64,000 nt of DNA from Taibaiella koreensis (lineage in GTDB: Bacteria; Bacteroidota; Bacteroidia; Chitinophagales; Chitinophagaceae). Made by a program: the position numbers and the translations under genes. Location of the stretch: positions 186,001 through 250,000 of the forward strand of contig NZ_QVNU01000001.1 in the NCBI RefSeq assembly GCF_003545715.1. The letters are read 5' to 3'. Positions 44,217 through 52,348 of this stretch are shown piece by piece. Each line of letters starts with the position of its first letter. The first letter of the stretch is position 1. Below the pieces are notes generated by a model that ran no database searches, was not told where the DNA came from, and was given only the letters and a program-made list of their open reading frames with translations.

Positions 44217-44265
44217 AGTACACAGTACTCAATACCTAATACCTAATACGCAATACCTAATACTT
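44217..44265. repeat. Heptamer array H4, unit AATACCT
   Basis: Seven units: AGTACAC, AGTACTC, AATACCT, AATACCT, AATACGC, AATACCT, AATACTT. It lies between the nrdB stop and the four-helix-bundle gene and is the inverted counterpart of H3. Confidence 0.7.
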
Positions 44266-44276
44266 TAACATAAGCA

Positions 44277-45257
44277 TCAAAAATCTTCATCCAGGGAAAA
44301 AGAAGCGGAGCCTTTGTCTTTGTTGGCCACACCACTTTTTTGGTATTCGCCCACGCGCCGTTCAAAGAAATTGGTTTTGCCTTGCAGGGAGATCAGCTCC
44401 ATGAAGTCAAAAGGATTAACGGCATTCCATATCTTGGAGCAACCGAGTGCAAGGAGCAGCCGGTCGGCCACAAATTCAATATACTGGCACATAAGCTCTG
44501 CGTTCATACCGATAAGCCTTACCGGGAGCGCATCGCTTACAAACTCTTTTTCTATCTCAACGGCATTCCGGATGATATCTTTCACCGTGGCTTCGGGCAG
44601 CGGATTGATGATGTGGCTTTGGTACAGCAGGCAGGCAAAATCGCAATGCAGGCCTTCGTCCCGGCTAATGAGTTCGTTGGAGAAAGTGAGACCAGGCATA
44701 AGGCCGCGTTTTTTCAGCCAGAAGATAGAGCAGAAGCTACCGGAGAAGAAGATGCCTTCCACGGCAGCAAAGGCGATCAGGCGCTCGGCAAAGGTACCCT
44801 GCTGTATCCAGCGCAGGGCCCATTCGGCTTTCTTCTGTACGCAGGGGATCGTGTCCACAGCGCGCAGGAGGCGGTCCTTTTCCGGGGCGTCTTTGATATA
44901 GGTATCGATAAGCAGGGAATACATTTCCGAGTGGATATTCTCGATCATGATCTGAAAGCCGTAGAAACAGCGGGCTTCGGGATATTGTACCTCCTGCAGG
45001 AAGTTAATGGCCAGGTTTTCGTTTACAATGCCATCGCTGGCCGCGAAAAAGGCCAGGATATGCGAAATGAAATAGCGTTCATCGGCATTGAGCTTATTGT
45101 TCCAGTCGTTGAGGTCGGGCGACAGGTCTACTTCTTCTGCTGTCCAGAAGCTGGCTTCCGCCTTCTTGTAAAATTGCCAGATATCATCGTGCTTGATAGG
45201 AAAAATGACAAAACGGTCTTTATTGTCTTCGAGTATAGGTTCGATCTGCATTTGCAT
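44277..45257 (-). CDS. nrdB: Ribonucleoside-diphosphate reductase, beta subunit (class I)
   Basis: 326 residues. Iron ligands and radical tyrosine are visible: ENIHSEMY (E-x2-H-x3-Y), [10 protein letters not shown] and [10 protein letters not shown] (E-x2-H). The subunit houses the di-iron tyrosyl radical that starts catalysis in NrdA. It comes first in the operon, before nrdA. A cobalamin riboswitch lies about 130 bases upstream, implying repression by B12 and probably a B12-dependent class II reductase elsewhere in the genome. Confidence 0.95.
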   Translation of the reverse strand: MQMQIEPILEDNKDRFVIFPIKHDDIWQFYKKAEASFWTAEEVDLSPDLNDWNNKLNADERYFISHILAFFAASDGIVNENLAINFLQEVQYPEARCFYGFQIMIENIHSEMYSLLIDTYIKDAPEKDRLLRAVDTIPCVQKKAEWALRWIQQGTFAERLIAFAAVEGIFFSGSFCSIFWLKKRGLMPGLTFSNELISRDEGLHCDFACLLYQSHIINPLPEATVKDIIRNAVEIEKEFVSDALPVRLIGMNAELMCQYIEFVADRLLLALGCSKIWNAVNPFDFMELISLQGKTNFFERRVGEYQKSGVANKDKGSASFSLDEDF

Positions 45258-45389
45258 TGATTTTTTTTAACCGGCTATAAGCTTCTGGAAAATCGCGGGG
45301 TCGGCAAAACGTTCCTGTTTTTTAAACCAAAGACAGGAAGACGACAAAGCACCGCTTTTCCTCCGAAAGCAAAAATGATTGATGTGAGT

Positions 45390-45545
45390 GTTGAGGCAGG
45401 TCTTCTGGCTTGTAGTTCTTTCTTTTTGCGCCTTCCCGTTCTAAAAAATATCAGTGGCCTATGCAAAACGATCATCCCGTTCAGGAGCTACTTACAGCTG
45501 CGGGGACAGCGCCGGCACTGCACCGGACTTCCCTTTTAATGAGAC
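45390..45545 (-). ncRNA. Cobalamin riboswitch of the nrdB-nrdA operon
   Basis: On the minus strand all conserved blocks occur in order: GGGAAGTCCGGTGCAGTGCCGG, GCTGTCCCCGCAGCTGTAAGT (B12 box), GCCACTG, CGGGAAGGC, and AAGCCAGAAGACCTGCCT. This is a full-length class I cobalamin riboswitch. The next 130 bases to nrdB contain CCTGT/ACAGG repeats and a GGAGG that may form the expression platform. B12 would be expected to switch off nrdBA. Confidence 0.9.
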
Positions 45546-45658
45546 GTTTTCATCAAAAACGATGTGAAAACAAATCAACCTAACACTTGTACAAAGATGG
45601 TTCTGAAAAAAAGAAAAATGCATCGAAGATTTACACAGGGTGTGCATAACGTGGGAAA

Positions 45659-46048
45659 CTATTTTTGGTCTTTCGCCCGGCTGCGCCTGGCGCGCCATTC
45701 CTCGAGCGTGGTACGGTCGCCACGCTCCAGATCTTCGATATAGATCATGTTATTGGCGAGGTCTACGTAAAAGTAGAAATGAGGCTGGAAACGGTTATTG
45801 CCCTGGTAGCCGGCCTCCACATGGTACATGGCCACCGCCGAATCGGGAGGCGTGATCCGGATAATAATGTTTTGCCTTCTGTTGGTCAGGGAATCATATA
45901 CATGATCTTTTTCCCTCACTTCCGGCAGCGCCTCGATCAGGTTGCGTACCGAATCTTCTGCAGTAAGCACTACCTGCTGCCGCTGCTGTGCCTGGCAAAA
46001 TGAGGTAGTGATAAAGGCGATGAAAAATAAACTATATAGCTTTTTCAT
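45659..46048 (-). CDS. Small secreted protein of unknown function
   Basis: 129 residues with a signal peptide (about 1-20, FFIAFITTSFCQAQ). The mature part is polar: LTAEDSVRNLIEALPEV, then IIIRITPPDS, and a C-terminal basic helix (TTLEEWRARRSRAKDQK). No domain recognised. It stands alone, followed by the riboswitch region of nrdB (divergent function). Confidence 0.6.
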   Translation of the reverse strand: MKKLYSLFFIAFITTSFCQAQQRQQVVLTAEDSVRNLIEALPEVREKDHVYDSLTNRRQNIIIRITPPDSAVAMYHVEAGYQGNNRFQPHFYFYVDLANNMIYIEDLERGDRTTLEEWRARRSRAKDQK

Positions 46049-46125
46049 ATCTGTTTTAACAACCTGGGCGTTTTTTTGTTCACCGGCAATGCTGCCCGAA
46101 CCGGCTCTGCGTAGCCACTAATAAA

Positions 46126-46159
46126 AAAGAGGTTGCCCCATAAATGGAGCAACCTCTTT
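46126..46159 (-). terminator. Terminator after the T9SS protease gene
   Basis: AAAAGAGGTTGC and GCAACCTCTTT (46149-46159) form an 11-bp stem with a T-run on the minus strand, 20 bases past the protease stop. Confidence 0.8.
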
Positions 46160-46180
46160 AAAATGATATTTTCAGACGGT

Positions 46181-48004
46181 TTAGCGCGCGATCATGATCT
46201 TTTTGCCAGTCAGCGATTGGCCATCGGAGCATTGCAGCAGGTATATGCCATTGCTGAGCCCGTCGAGGTTGAGCGGGTACAGGCCCGAACGCACCTGTTT
46301 GAGCTGGTAGCTACGTATTTTTTTACCATTCACCTCATAAAGATCCATGGTCATATCGACAGCAGCAGGCAGGTTGATCTGAACAGTTACCTTACCATCC
46401 CGGCTGGGATTGGGATAAATGCCGATCGCGCTGCTCAATGTTTCGCCTGTACCACCGATACCCATAGGCGGTGGATTGGTGCCCAGGGAAGAGCAATCCG
46501 ATTTTACCGGTTCGAGCCTTACGGCGCCGGTATTGACAGGATCGAGCCAGGGCTTCAGCTTGCGATTGGTGGCGCTGCCGTCGACGGTATAATCCCAATC
46601 GTAGGCAAACTTGCTGTAGAAGATCACATTGGCTGTACCGGTCACTGCTACGCCGGCGGCATTTTTCTTACAATTGGCCGGTACGCCGTAGTCGCCGGCT
46701 ACAGAAGCAATACCCACCAGGTAACCGTCGCCGTCGAAGAGTCCGCTACCCGAAGAGCCGGAGGACACCAGGCCCGAATCGAGCTGCATGGCCCAATGGG
46801 TATCTTCCGGAGCGCTGGGCTGCAAAGGCGTGGATTCTATGCTTTGTGCGGAAGATACTTTTTTAACATCGCCGTTGGGATGATGAAAACCGATATATTT
46901 TTTTGGGGCAGCTACGGTAGAGGGAAGATTGGGGTTATTGTTCCAGCCGGCCAGGTTTACATTCCAGCCTGAAGGCAGGTTGCTCCTCAGCTCCAGCAGC
47001 AAGAAGTCGCCTTTGATATCGTTGGCAGAAGCTGAGGCGTTATAATTGGCCCTGGCAACGAAATTGGCGCCGGTAAGGGTATTGGATTCGGGTATGGCCG
47101 TGCCGGTACAGGTAGGCTGCTCAAAATTGAAGCGCAAGAGCAGTTGGTCAAAATGGGAAGAGGCGGTGCTATTCTCCTGGTCACAATGCGTCGCCGTAAG
47201 GACGTAGTGCTTGCAACTGGCGGTTGTATTGCCCGTATTATTAACCATAGTAGCGCTGCAGAGCCCGACGCCCTGGTTGCCTATGGGTATTACGGTCTGC
47301 AAGATGGCTTTGCGTTGTATCTGGTAGTTGGCGCCCAGGGGACAGACGGCATTGATCATACAGGCCGAAGACCTGCCGGCAAGCTGGTTGTCGACCTGGT
47401 CGATCTCGTGCAATTGACCGGGATCAATAGCAAAGCCGGCCAGGTAAGCAATATTCCTGAAGTAAACAGCCGACCGGTCGATGTGAAAACGAATGTTGTT
47501 GAGGTCGACGCCAGGCTCGATCTCCATCTGCAGGTTGACTATGTTGCCTTGTACAGCTTCATTGGCAAAGTACCCTGAAGGAGCATTGTTGTCGGCAGTA
47601 TAGGCCCCCAGCATCTGGGTTTTAGCGGCATTGGTCACATAGTATTTTACACCTTTGGGTAGCTCAAATTTATCGTAGTACAGGCCGATGGCGGGCGCGC
47701 CGGCGATGCTGATCTGCGCCTGCCAGATGATGCTGCCGTCATCCTGCGTAAGCAATGTGCCCGATCCGGGAAAGGATATGTCGGAGGGAGTGAATAAACC
47801 AACGAGATAAGGTCGCGGCTTTCCGGCCGTCTCTTCCAGTTCCGCCTTTTTCAAGGTTGTCTGCCAGTCTGGTAAGGCATATTGCGATGTAGGCACATAA
47901 CGATCTGCCTGGCGCGGCGTAAGGGGCACGCCGCCTTGTCCGATTTGTGCTGTTGCTGCATGCCCGGCAGCAACCAGCAGTAATCCGGATATTATTTTCT
48001 TCAT
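46181..48004 (-). CDS. Secreted trypsin-like serine protease with T9SS sorting domain
   Basis: 607 residues from ATG 48004 (MKKIISGLLLVAAGHAATAQ is a good signal peptide; a frame extension to 48055 is rejected). The protease domain has VLTATHCDQ (histidine), NDIKGDFLLLEL (aspartate) and GSSGSGLFDGDG (serine nucleophile), in the order of lysyl-endopeptidase/trypsin-like enzymes. The C-terminal 75 residues are a type IX sorting domain (IYPNPSRDGKVTVQINLP ... GIYLLQCSDG). It would be secreted and surface-attached or released. Cleavage specificity cannot be read from the sequence. Confidence 0.87.
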   Translation of the reverse strand: MKKIISGLLLVAAGHAATAQIGQGGVPLTPRQADRYVPTSQYALPDWQTTLKKAELEETAGKPRPYLVGLFTPSDISFPGSGTLLTQDDGSIIWQAQISIAGAPAIGLYYDKFELPKGVKYYVTNAAKTQMLGAYTADNNAPSGYFANEAVQGNIVNLQMEIEPGVDLNNIRFHIDRSAVYFRNIAYLAGFAIDPGQLHEIDQVDNQLAGRSSACMINAVCPLGANYQIQRKAILQTVIPIGNQGVGLCSATMVNNTGNTTASCKHYVLTATHCDQENSTASSHFDQLLLRFNFEQPTCTGTAIPESNTLTGANFVARANYNASASANDIKGDFLLLELRSNLPSGWNVNLAGWNNNPNLPSTVAAPKKYIGFHHPNGDVKKVSSAQSIESTPLQPSAPEDTHWAMQLDSGLVSSGSSGSGLFDGDGYLVGIASVAGDYGVPANCKKNAAGVAVTGTANVIFYSKFAYDWDYTVDGSATNRKLKPWLDPVNTGAVRLEPVKSDCSSLGTNPPPMGIGGTGETLSSAIGIYPNPSRDGKVTVQINLPAAVDMTMDLYEVNGKKIRSYQLKQVRSGLYPLNLDGLSNGIYLLQCSDGQSLTGKKIMIAR

Positions 48005-48114
48005 GTCGGTTAAATTTTTAGCAAAAAAAAATAACCTGGAGCATAAACCAGACAAAAATCTGGACTCTTTTGTTAATTAGTGCTAAGCCATATGAAAAAG
48101 GATTGACATTCAGG

Positions 48115-48122
48115 TATCTTTG
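48115..48122 (+). promoter_or_regulatory. -7 element of the histidine kinase gene
   Basis: TATCTTTG, exact TAnnTTTG, 21 bases before the ATG at 48144. Confidence 0.5.
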
Positions 48123-48143
48123 GTTGGTTGAAAACTGTATTGG

Positions 48144-49565
48144 ATGCAACTGAAGCTTACCCGGCTGGTCTGGATTACGTGTATTGCGCTGCTGGGCATT
48201 GTCGCCTTGCAGGTCTTCTGGTTGTTCCGGGCTTATGAGGAGCAGGAGGAAAAGCTGCTAAGCGCCGCCAACGCCGTGATGCTGCAGACCCATATCAGGA
48301 CAGGTGTCAATGCAAGTCTGAACCGGTCCATACAATCATTGGCTACGGATATGCTGGATAAGCTGGATCCGAAAGGTACGGATAAGGACACCATAGTGCT
48401 GCGGGGCATGGAGCATCATTCAGTGAGCAATATCCTGCCCGAAACACTGATCGCAGGCAGGGCCGAGATCAAGCAGCGCATTAAAGAGGTATTTGATGTG
48501 GACAATGCCGACCACAAAAGCTACACCCTCTCTGGTTATAAAGAGCAGCTGGAACAAAGCCTGAGGCAATTGGGACTTGATGCGCCTTTCGAACTGGCGC
48601 TTGTCGATGGCAACGGCGGGATCGTTGCCCATACTGGTACCAGGGAAAACTTTGAGCGGTCAGGGTTAAAAACAGAACTGACCTCGGCGATACCGGTAAC
48701 ACTCGGCCCCAGGCTGGAAGGCCGTATGCAGCTGGCGTTTCCCAAGGCTGGCTTTTACCTCCTCAAAGGTATGTGGGTAGTGCTGGTGCTCTCACTTTGC
48801 TTCATCGGTGTATGCGCCTTTTCCTTTTCCTACATGGTAGCTTTGTTCTATAAGCAAAAGAAGGAGGCGGAGATACGGACCGACTTCATGAACAATATGA
48901 CGCATGAGCTGAAGACGCCTATTGCTTCTATCTCCGTAGCGTTGGAATTGCTCCAGGACCATTCGGTTACCGTTTCGGATGAAGTGAAGGATGAATATTT
49001 CAGCATAGCGGGCAATGAGCTAGGACGGTTGTCGGGGCTCATCGATAAGGTACTGCGGATGTCGGCCTTCGAAAGAACACAGATCAAGATCAGCAGGCAA
49101 ACCTTTGAAGTCAAGGAATGGGTCGATACCGTGATGCATTCGGTAAGGCCGTTGGCCGAGGCCAACCAGGCTCATTTCCGTATTGCAATATACCCGGAGA
49201 CCCTGGAGTTTGATGCCGACAAACAACAACTGAGCAGCGTGTTGCAAAATCTGCTGGAGAATGCGATCAAATACGCCGACAAGAACAAGCCGCGGCTCAA
49301 TATCGAGGTCATTGCCGGTAGGCGCAATGGTAAAATGTACCTGCAGGTAAAGGATAACGGAAAGGGAATTCCGGAGCAGTACCAGGACCGCATCTTCGAT
49401 AAGTTTTTCAGGGTGCCTACCGGCGATGAGCATGAGATCAAAGGCTATGGCCTGGGCCTCAGCTATGCCTGCGCTATTGTGAGGCTGCATCATGGCGATA
49501 TCGTGATGGACAGCGAGCTGAAGAGAGGCACTACATTTACAATTACCTTACCCGAAAATGATTAA
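48144..49565 (+). CDS. Sensor histidine kinase
   Basis: 473 residues. Two membrane helices (about 8-30 and 208-232) frame a periplasmic sensor region. Kinase motifs: phosphorylated histidine in FMNNMTHELKTPIAS, N-box LQNLLENAIKYAD, G1 DNGKGIP and G2 GYGLGLSYA. Typical HisKA/HATPase class. The next gene, an OmpR-type regulator, starts 5 bases after its stop. The signal and target genes are not evident from context. Confidence 0.93.
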   Translation: MQLKLTRLVWITCIALLGIVALQVFWLFRAYEEQEEKLLSAANAVMLQTHIRTGVNASLNRSIQSLATDMLDKLDPKGTDKDTIVLRGMEHHSVSNILPETLIAGRAEIKQRIKEVFDVDNADHKSYTLSGYKEQLEQSLRQLGLDAPFELALVDGNGGIVAHTGTRENFERSGLKTELTSAIPVTLGPRLEGRMQLAFPKAGFYLLKGMWVVLVLSLCFIGVCAFSFSYMVALFYKQKKEAEIRTDFMNNMTHELKTPIASISVALELLQDHSVTVSDEVKDEYFSIAGNELGRLSGLIDKVLRMSAFERTQIKISRQTFEVKEWVDTVMHSVRPLAEANQAHFRIAIYPETLEFDADKQQLSSVLQNLLENAIKYADKNKPRLNIEVIAGRRNGKMYLQVKDNGKGIPEQYQDRIFDKFFRVPTGDEHEIKGYGLGLSYACAIVRLHHGDIVMDSELKRGTTFTITLPEND

Positions 49566-49570
49566 AACAT

Positions 49571-50260
49571 ATGGCGACAATATTGCTGGCAGAAGATGAG
49601 GTAATACTGGGCAAGCTGGTCAAGGAAGCCCTGGAACGCAAGTCCTTTGAGGTGTTGTGGGCAAAGGACGGGCAGGAAGCCTATGACCTGTTTTGCAGCA
49701 GGCAGCCCGATCTATGCATCCTGGATGTAATGATGCCCGCTATCAATGGATTTGTACTGGCCGAAATGATACGTACTTTATCGAAAGATATTCCCTTGCT
49801 TTTTCTTACAGCCCGTTCGGAAACAGATGATGTGGTAAGAGGATTTGAAGTAGGGGGCAACGATTACCTGAAAAAACCGTTCAGCCTCGAAGAGCTGATG
49901 TTGCGTATTAAAGAGTTGCTGCGGCGCAACAGCCAGCCGGCGACGACCCAAACATCGGAACATTACCAGATCGGTAAATACAGCTTTAGTCCCGTCACCC
50001 AGATACTGCGTTCAGATGAGGAAACATTTAAGTTGTCGTTCAAGGAATCGGAGCTGCTCAATGCGCTCATCGCCTACAAGAATTCACTGATGCCCCGCAA
50101 GGAAATATTGTTGCAGCTATGGGGCGACGATAGTTTTTTTCATAGCCGTACCATGGACGTGTACATTGCCAAGCTGCGCAAATACCTAAAGCACGACCCG
50201 GCCCTCTCTATCGTCAATATCCGCGGCTTCGGCTTTAAGCTTGTGGAGGAAAATCAGTAG
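49571..50260 (+). CDS. OmpR-family response regulator
   Basis: 229 residues. Receiver domain with phospho-aspartate in LCILDVMMPAINGF, switch T in FLTAR and lysine in YLKKPFS. The C-terminal winged helix (about 135-229) ends RTMDVYIAKLRKYLKHDPALSIVNIRGFGFKLV, the OmpR/PhoB recognition region. Partner of the kinase just upstream. Confidence 0.95.
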   Translation: MATILLAEDEVILGKLVKEALERKSFEVLWAKDGQEAYDLFCSRQPDLCILDVMMPAINGFVLAEMIRTLSKDIPLLFLTARSETDDVVRGFEVGGNDYLKKPFSLEELMLRIKELLRRNSQPATTQTSEHYQIGKYSFSPVTQILRSDEETFKLSFKESELLNALIAYKNSLMPRKEILLQLWGDDSFFHSRTMDVYIAKLRKYLKHDPALSIVNIRGFGFKLVEENQ

Positions 50261-50285
50261 CCGCGATCTTTTCACTATGCCCCGG

Positions 50286-51692
50286 TTACAGGTTCTTCAG
50301 TTCGCTGATCAGCTCCTGGAGCACTTTTTTAGCATCACCAAACAGCATCGAGGTCTTGGGCTTGAAAAACAGATCGTTCTCGATCCCCGCATAGCCGGGC
50401 TTCATACTGCGTTTGTTGACGATAATGTGCTCGGCTTGCTCTACCTCGAGAATAGGCATGCCGTATATGGGGCTTGAAGGATCTTCTTTGGCAGCAGGGT
50501 TTACCACGTCGTTGGCGCCCAGGATGAGCACGACATTGGTTGTCGGAAATTCCTGGTTGGCTTCTTCCATTTCCATCAACTTTTCATAGGGCACATCGGC
50601 CTCGGCCAGCAATACGTTCATATGCCCGGGCATACGGCCTGCTACCGGGTGGATACCATATTTTACTTCGACGCCTTTTTCTTCCAGCAGCTTCTCCAAC
50701 TCATGACACGCGTGCTGCGCCTGCGCTACGGCAAGGCCATAGCCAGGTATGATGAATACCTTGCGGGCATAGGCCATCAATACAGCTGAGTCGTTTATGG
50801 ATATTTCTTTATAATTACCTTGCTCTTTGCTGTCGCCGGCACTTGCCGTCTTATTGCCGCCCATAGCCCCGATGAGCACATTCTTCAACGAACGGTTCAT
50901 TGCCTTACACATCATAATAGTGAGAATGGTACCCGCCGATCCTACAAGGATACCGCCGGTCAGCATTACGGGGTTATCGTACAGGAAGCCGCCACAGGCC
51001 GCTGCTACACCGGTGAAGGAGTTGAGCAGGGAGATCACCACCGGCATATCGGCGCCACCGATCGGCATCACGAAAAGGATACCGTATAAGGCGGCCAGCA
51101 CTAGTGTCGCGTAGAATAGCATATGAGGGTTAATTCCGCCTCCCAGGAGCAATAAGATTGCCAGAACAACAATACCGCCCAGTAAGATGAAATTCAGTAC
51201 CTGTCCGCCGGGAATACGGCGGTCCTTGATGCCGCCGTTGAGCTTGCCCCAGGCGATAATACTGCCGGCAAAAGATACGGTGCCGATAATCAGGCCCAGG
51301 ATAATGATCAGCAAGATGCCTTTCCCGATGTTTTCTGTGCCGCCATGCAGCAGGTGATTGAATTCCACTACGGAAATGAGCATGGCGCAGGCGCCGCCCA
51401 TACCATTGAACAGGCTCACCATTTCGGGCATAGCCGTCATCTTTACTTTCTTTGCCGCAAGCGTGCCCAAAACAGTACCTATGGCTAATCCTCCAAAGAT
51501 CCAGCCATAGTTGCGCAAGGGCTGACCCGAATCGCCATGGTACAGGAATATAGTGGCAATGATCGCCATGGTCATACCGAAAGCCGCCACCAGGTTGCCT
51601 TTGCGTGCAGAGTCGGGATGCGACAGCATCTTCAGGCCTATGATGAAGGTAACAGAGCCAACCAGGTAGGAAAGTAAAAGAAGGGCATTCAT
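50286..51692 (-). CDS. pntB: NAD(P) transhydrogenase beta subunit
   Basis: 468 residues. N-terminal membrane half with about nine helices (GGIKDRRIPGGQVLNF), C-terminal NADP-binding domain with VAQAQHACHELEKLLEEKGVEVKYGIHPVAGRMPGHMNVLLAEADVPYEKL and GANDVVNPAAKEDPSSPIYGMPIL. It uses the proton gradient to pass hydride from NADH to NADP. Same strand as pntAB and pntAA upstream, but separated from them by a 309-base gap with heptamer repeats. Confidence 0.95.
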   Translation of the reverse strand: MNALLLLSYLVGSVTFIIGLKMLSHPDSARKGNLVAAFGMTMAIIATIFLYHGDSGQPLRNYGWIFGGLAIGTVLGTLAAKKVKMTAMPEMVSLFNGMGGACAMLISVVEFNHLLHGGTENIGKGILLIIILGLIIGTVSFAGSIIAWGKLNGGIKDRRIPGGQVLNFILLGGIVVLAILLLLGGGINPHMLFYATLVLAALYGILFVMPIGGADMPVVISLLNSFTGVAAACGGFLYDNPVMLTGGILVGSAGTILTIMMCKAMNRSLKNVLIGAMGGNKTASAGDSKEQGNYKEISINDSAVLMAYARKVFIIPGYGLAVAQAQHACHELEKLLEEKGVEVKYGIHPVAGRMPGHMNVLLAEADVPYEKLMEMEEANQEFPTTNVVLILGANDVVNPAAKEDPSSPIYGMPILEVEQAEHIIVNKRSMKPGYAGIENDLFFKPKTSMLFGDAKKVLQELISELKNL

Positions 51693-51753
51693 GTTTCTAG
51701 TCCGGGATTTAAAGACCTATGTTTGAAAGATAAATTCTCATTAACGCAATGAA

Positions 51754-51781
51754 AAAATCAAAATGCAAAAATCAAAAACAA
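51754..51781. repeat. Heptamer run H5, unit AAAATCA
   Basis: AAAATCA, AAATGCA, AAAATCA, AAAACAA in exact 7-base phase; same type as H1. Confidence 0.55.
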
Positions 51782-51895
51782 AGTAAATATGAACCGTGAT
51801 TCGTAATTGGGAAATAGAAGAAGAACGCAAAAATTATAATTATCTGTTCCAATTACAATTAAGATAAAGACGGGTCTGCTATATCCAATTTGATA

Positions 51896-51993
51896 TCTAA
51901 CGTCTAATATCTAATGTCTAATGTCTAATGTCTAATGTCTAATATCTAACGTCTAATGTCTAATGTCTAATGTCTAGTGTCTAGTGTCTAATA
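51896..51993. repeat. Heptamer array H6, unit TCTAATG
   Basis: Fourteen units of exactly 7 bases: TCTAATG predominates, with TCTAATA, TCTAACG and TCTAGTG variants. It is the most regular of the arrays and lies just downstream (3') of pntAB, whose stop follows at 52002. Confidence 0.75.
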
Positions 51994-52001
51994 CCTACGA
52001 G

Positions 52002-52316
52002 TTATCTCGTTTTCTTTTTCCGGAACATCTCCAGCATCCTGTCGGTAACCACAAAGCCGCCCACTACATTTAATGTGCCCAGCACTACGGCGAGGAACCC
52101 AAGGACGAGCGCCAGGTAATTGTCGGCTTCGGCCTGTCCCATAATAATAATGGCGCCAATCACGACCACGCCATGTATGGCGTTGGCCCCACTCATCAGC
52201 GGTGTATGCAGCACCGACGGCACCCGGCCGATGATCTCCACACCCAGGAAAATAGAAAGGATCACGATGGTGATCTTGTCATAATGTTCACTAAAGAAAG
52301 CAATGATCTGATCCAT
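52002..52316 (-). CDS. pntAB: NAD(P) transhydrogenase alpha subunit, membrane part
   Basis: 104 residues with three membrane helices (IVILSIFLGVEIIGRVPSVLHTPLMSGANAIHGVVVIGAI). This is the split second half of the alpha subunit found in alpha-beta-gamma type transhydrogenases. Located 32 bases after pntAA. Confidence 0.92.
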   Translation of the reverse strand: MDQIIAFFSEHYDKITIVILSIFLGVEIIGRVPSVLHTPLMSGANAIHGVVVIGAIIIMGQAEADNYLALVLGFLAVVLGTLNVVGGFVVTDRMLEMFRKKKTR

Positions 52317-52348
52317 ATAAGTGAATGTTTAATCTTAAATGAGGCAAT

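Larger units (their letters stand above)
51693..52001. other. Intergenic gap inside the pnt operon
   Basis: 309 bases between pntB and pntAB. It contains heptamer runs at 51754-51781 and 51896-51993 and otherwise AT-rich DNA. No gene is visible. Confidence 0.6.

Noticed and set aside
40016-44265. Prophage or integrative element
   Set aside because: No integrase, transposase, phage structural or conjugation genes, and no tRNA-associated direct repeats.
51896-51993. CRISPR array
   Set aside because: The repeat is a 7-base unit without spacers, and no cas gene is in the window.
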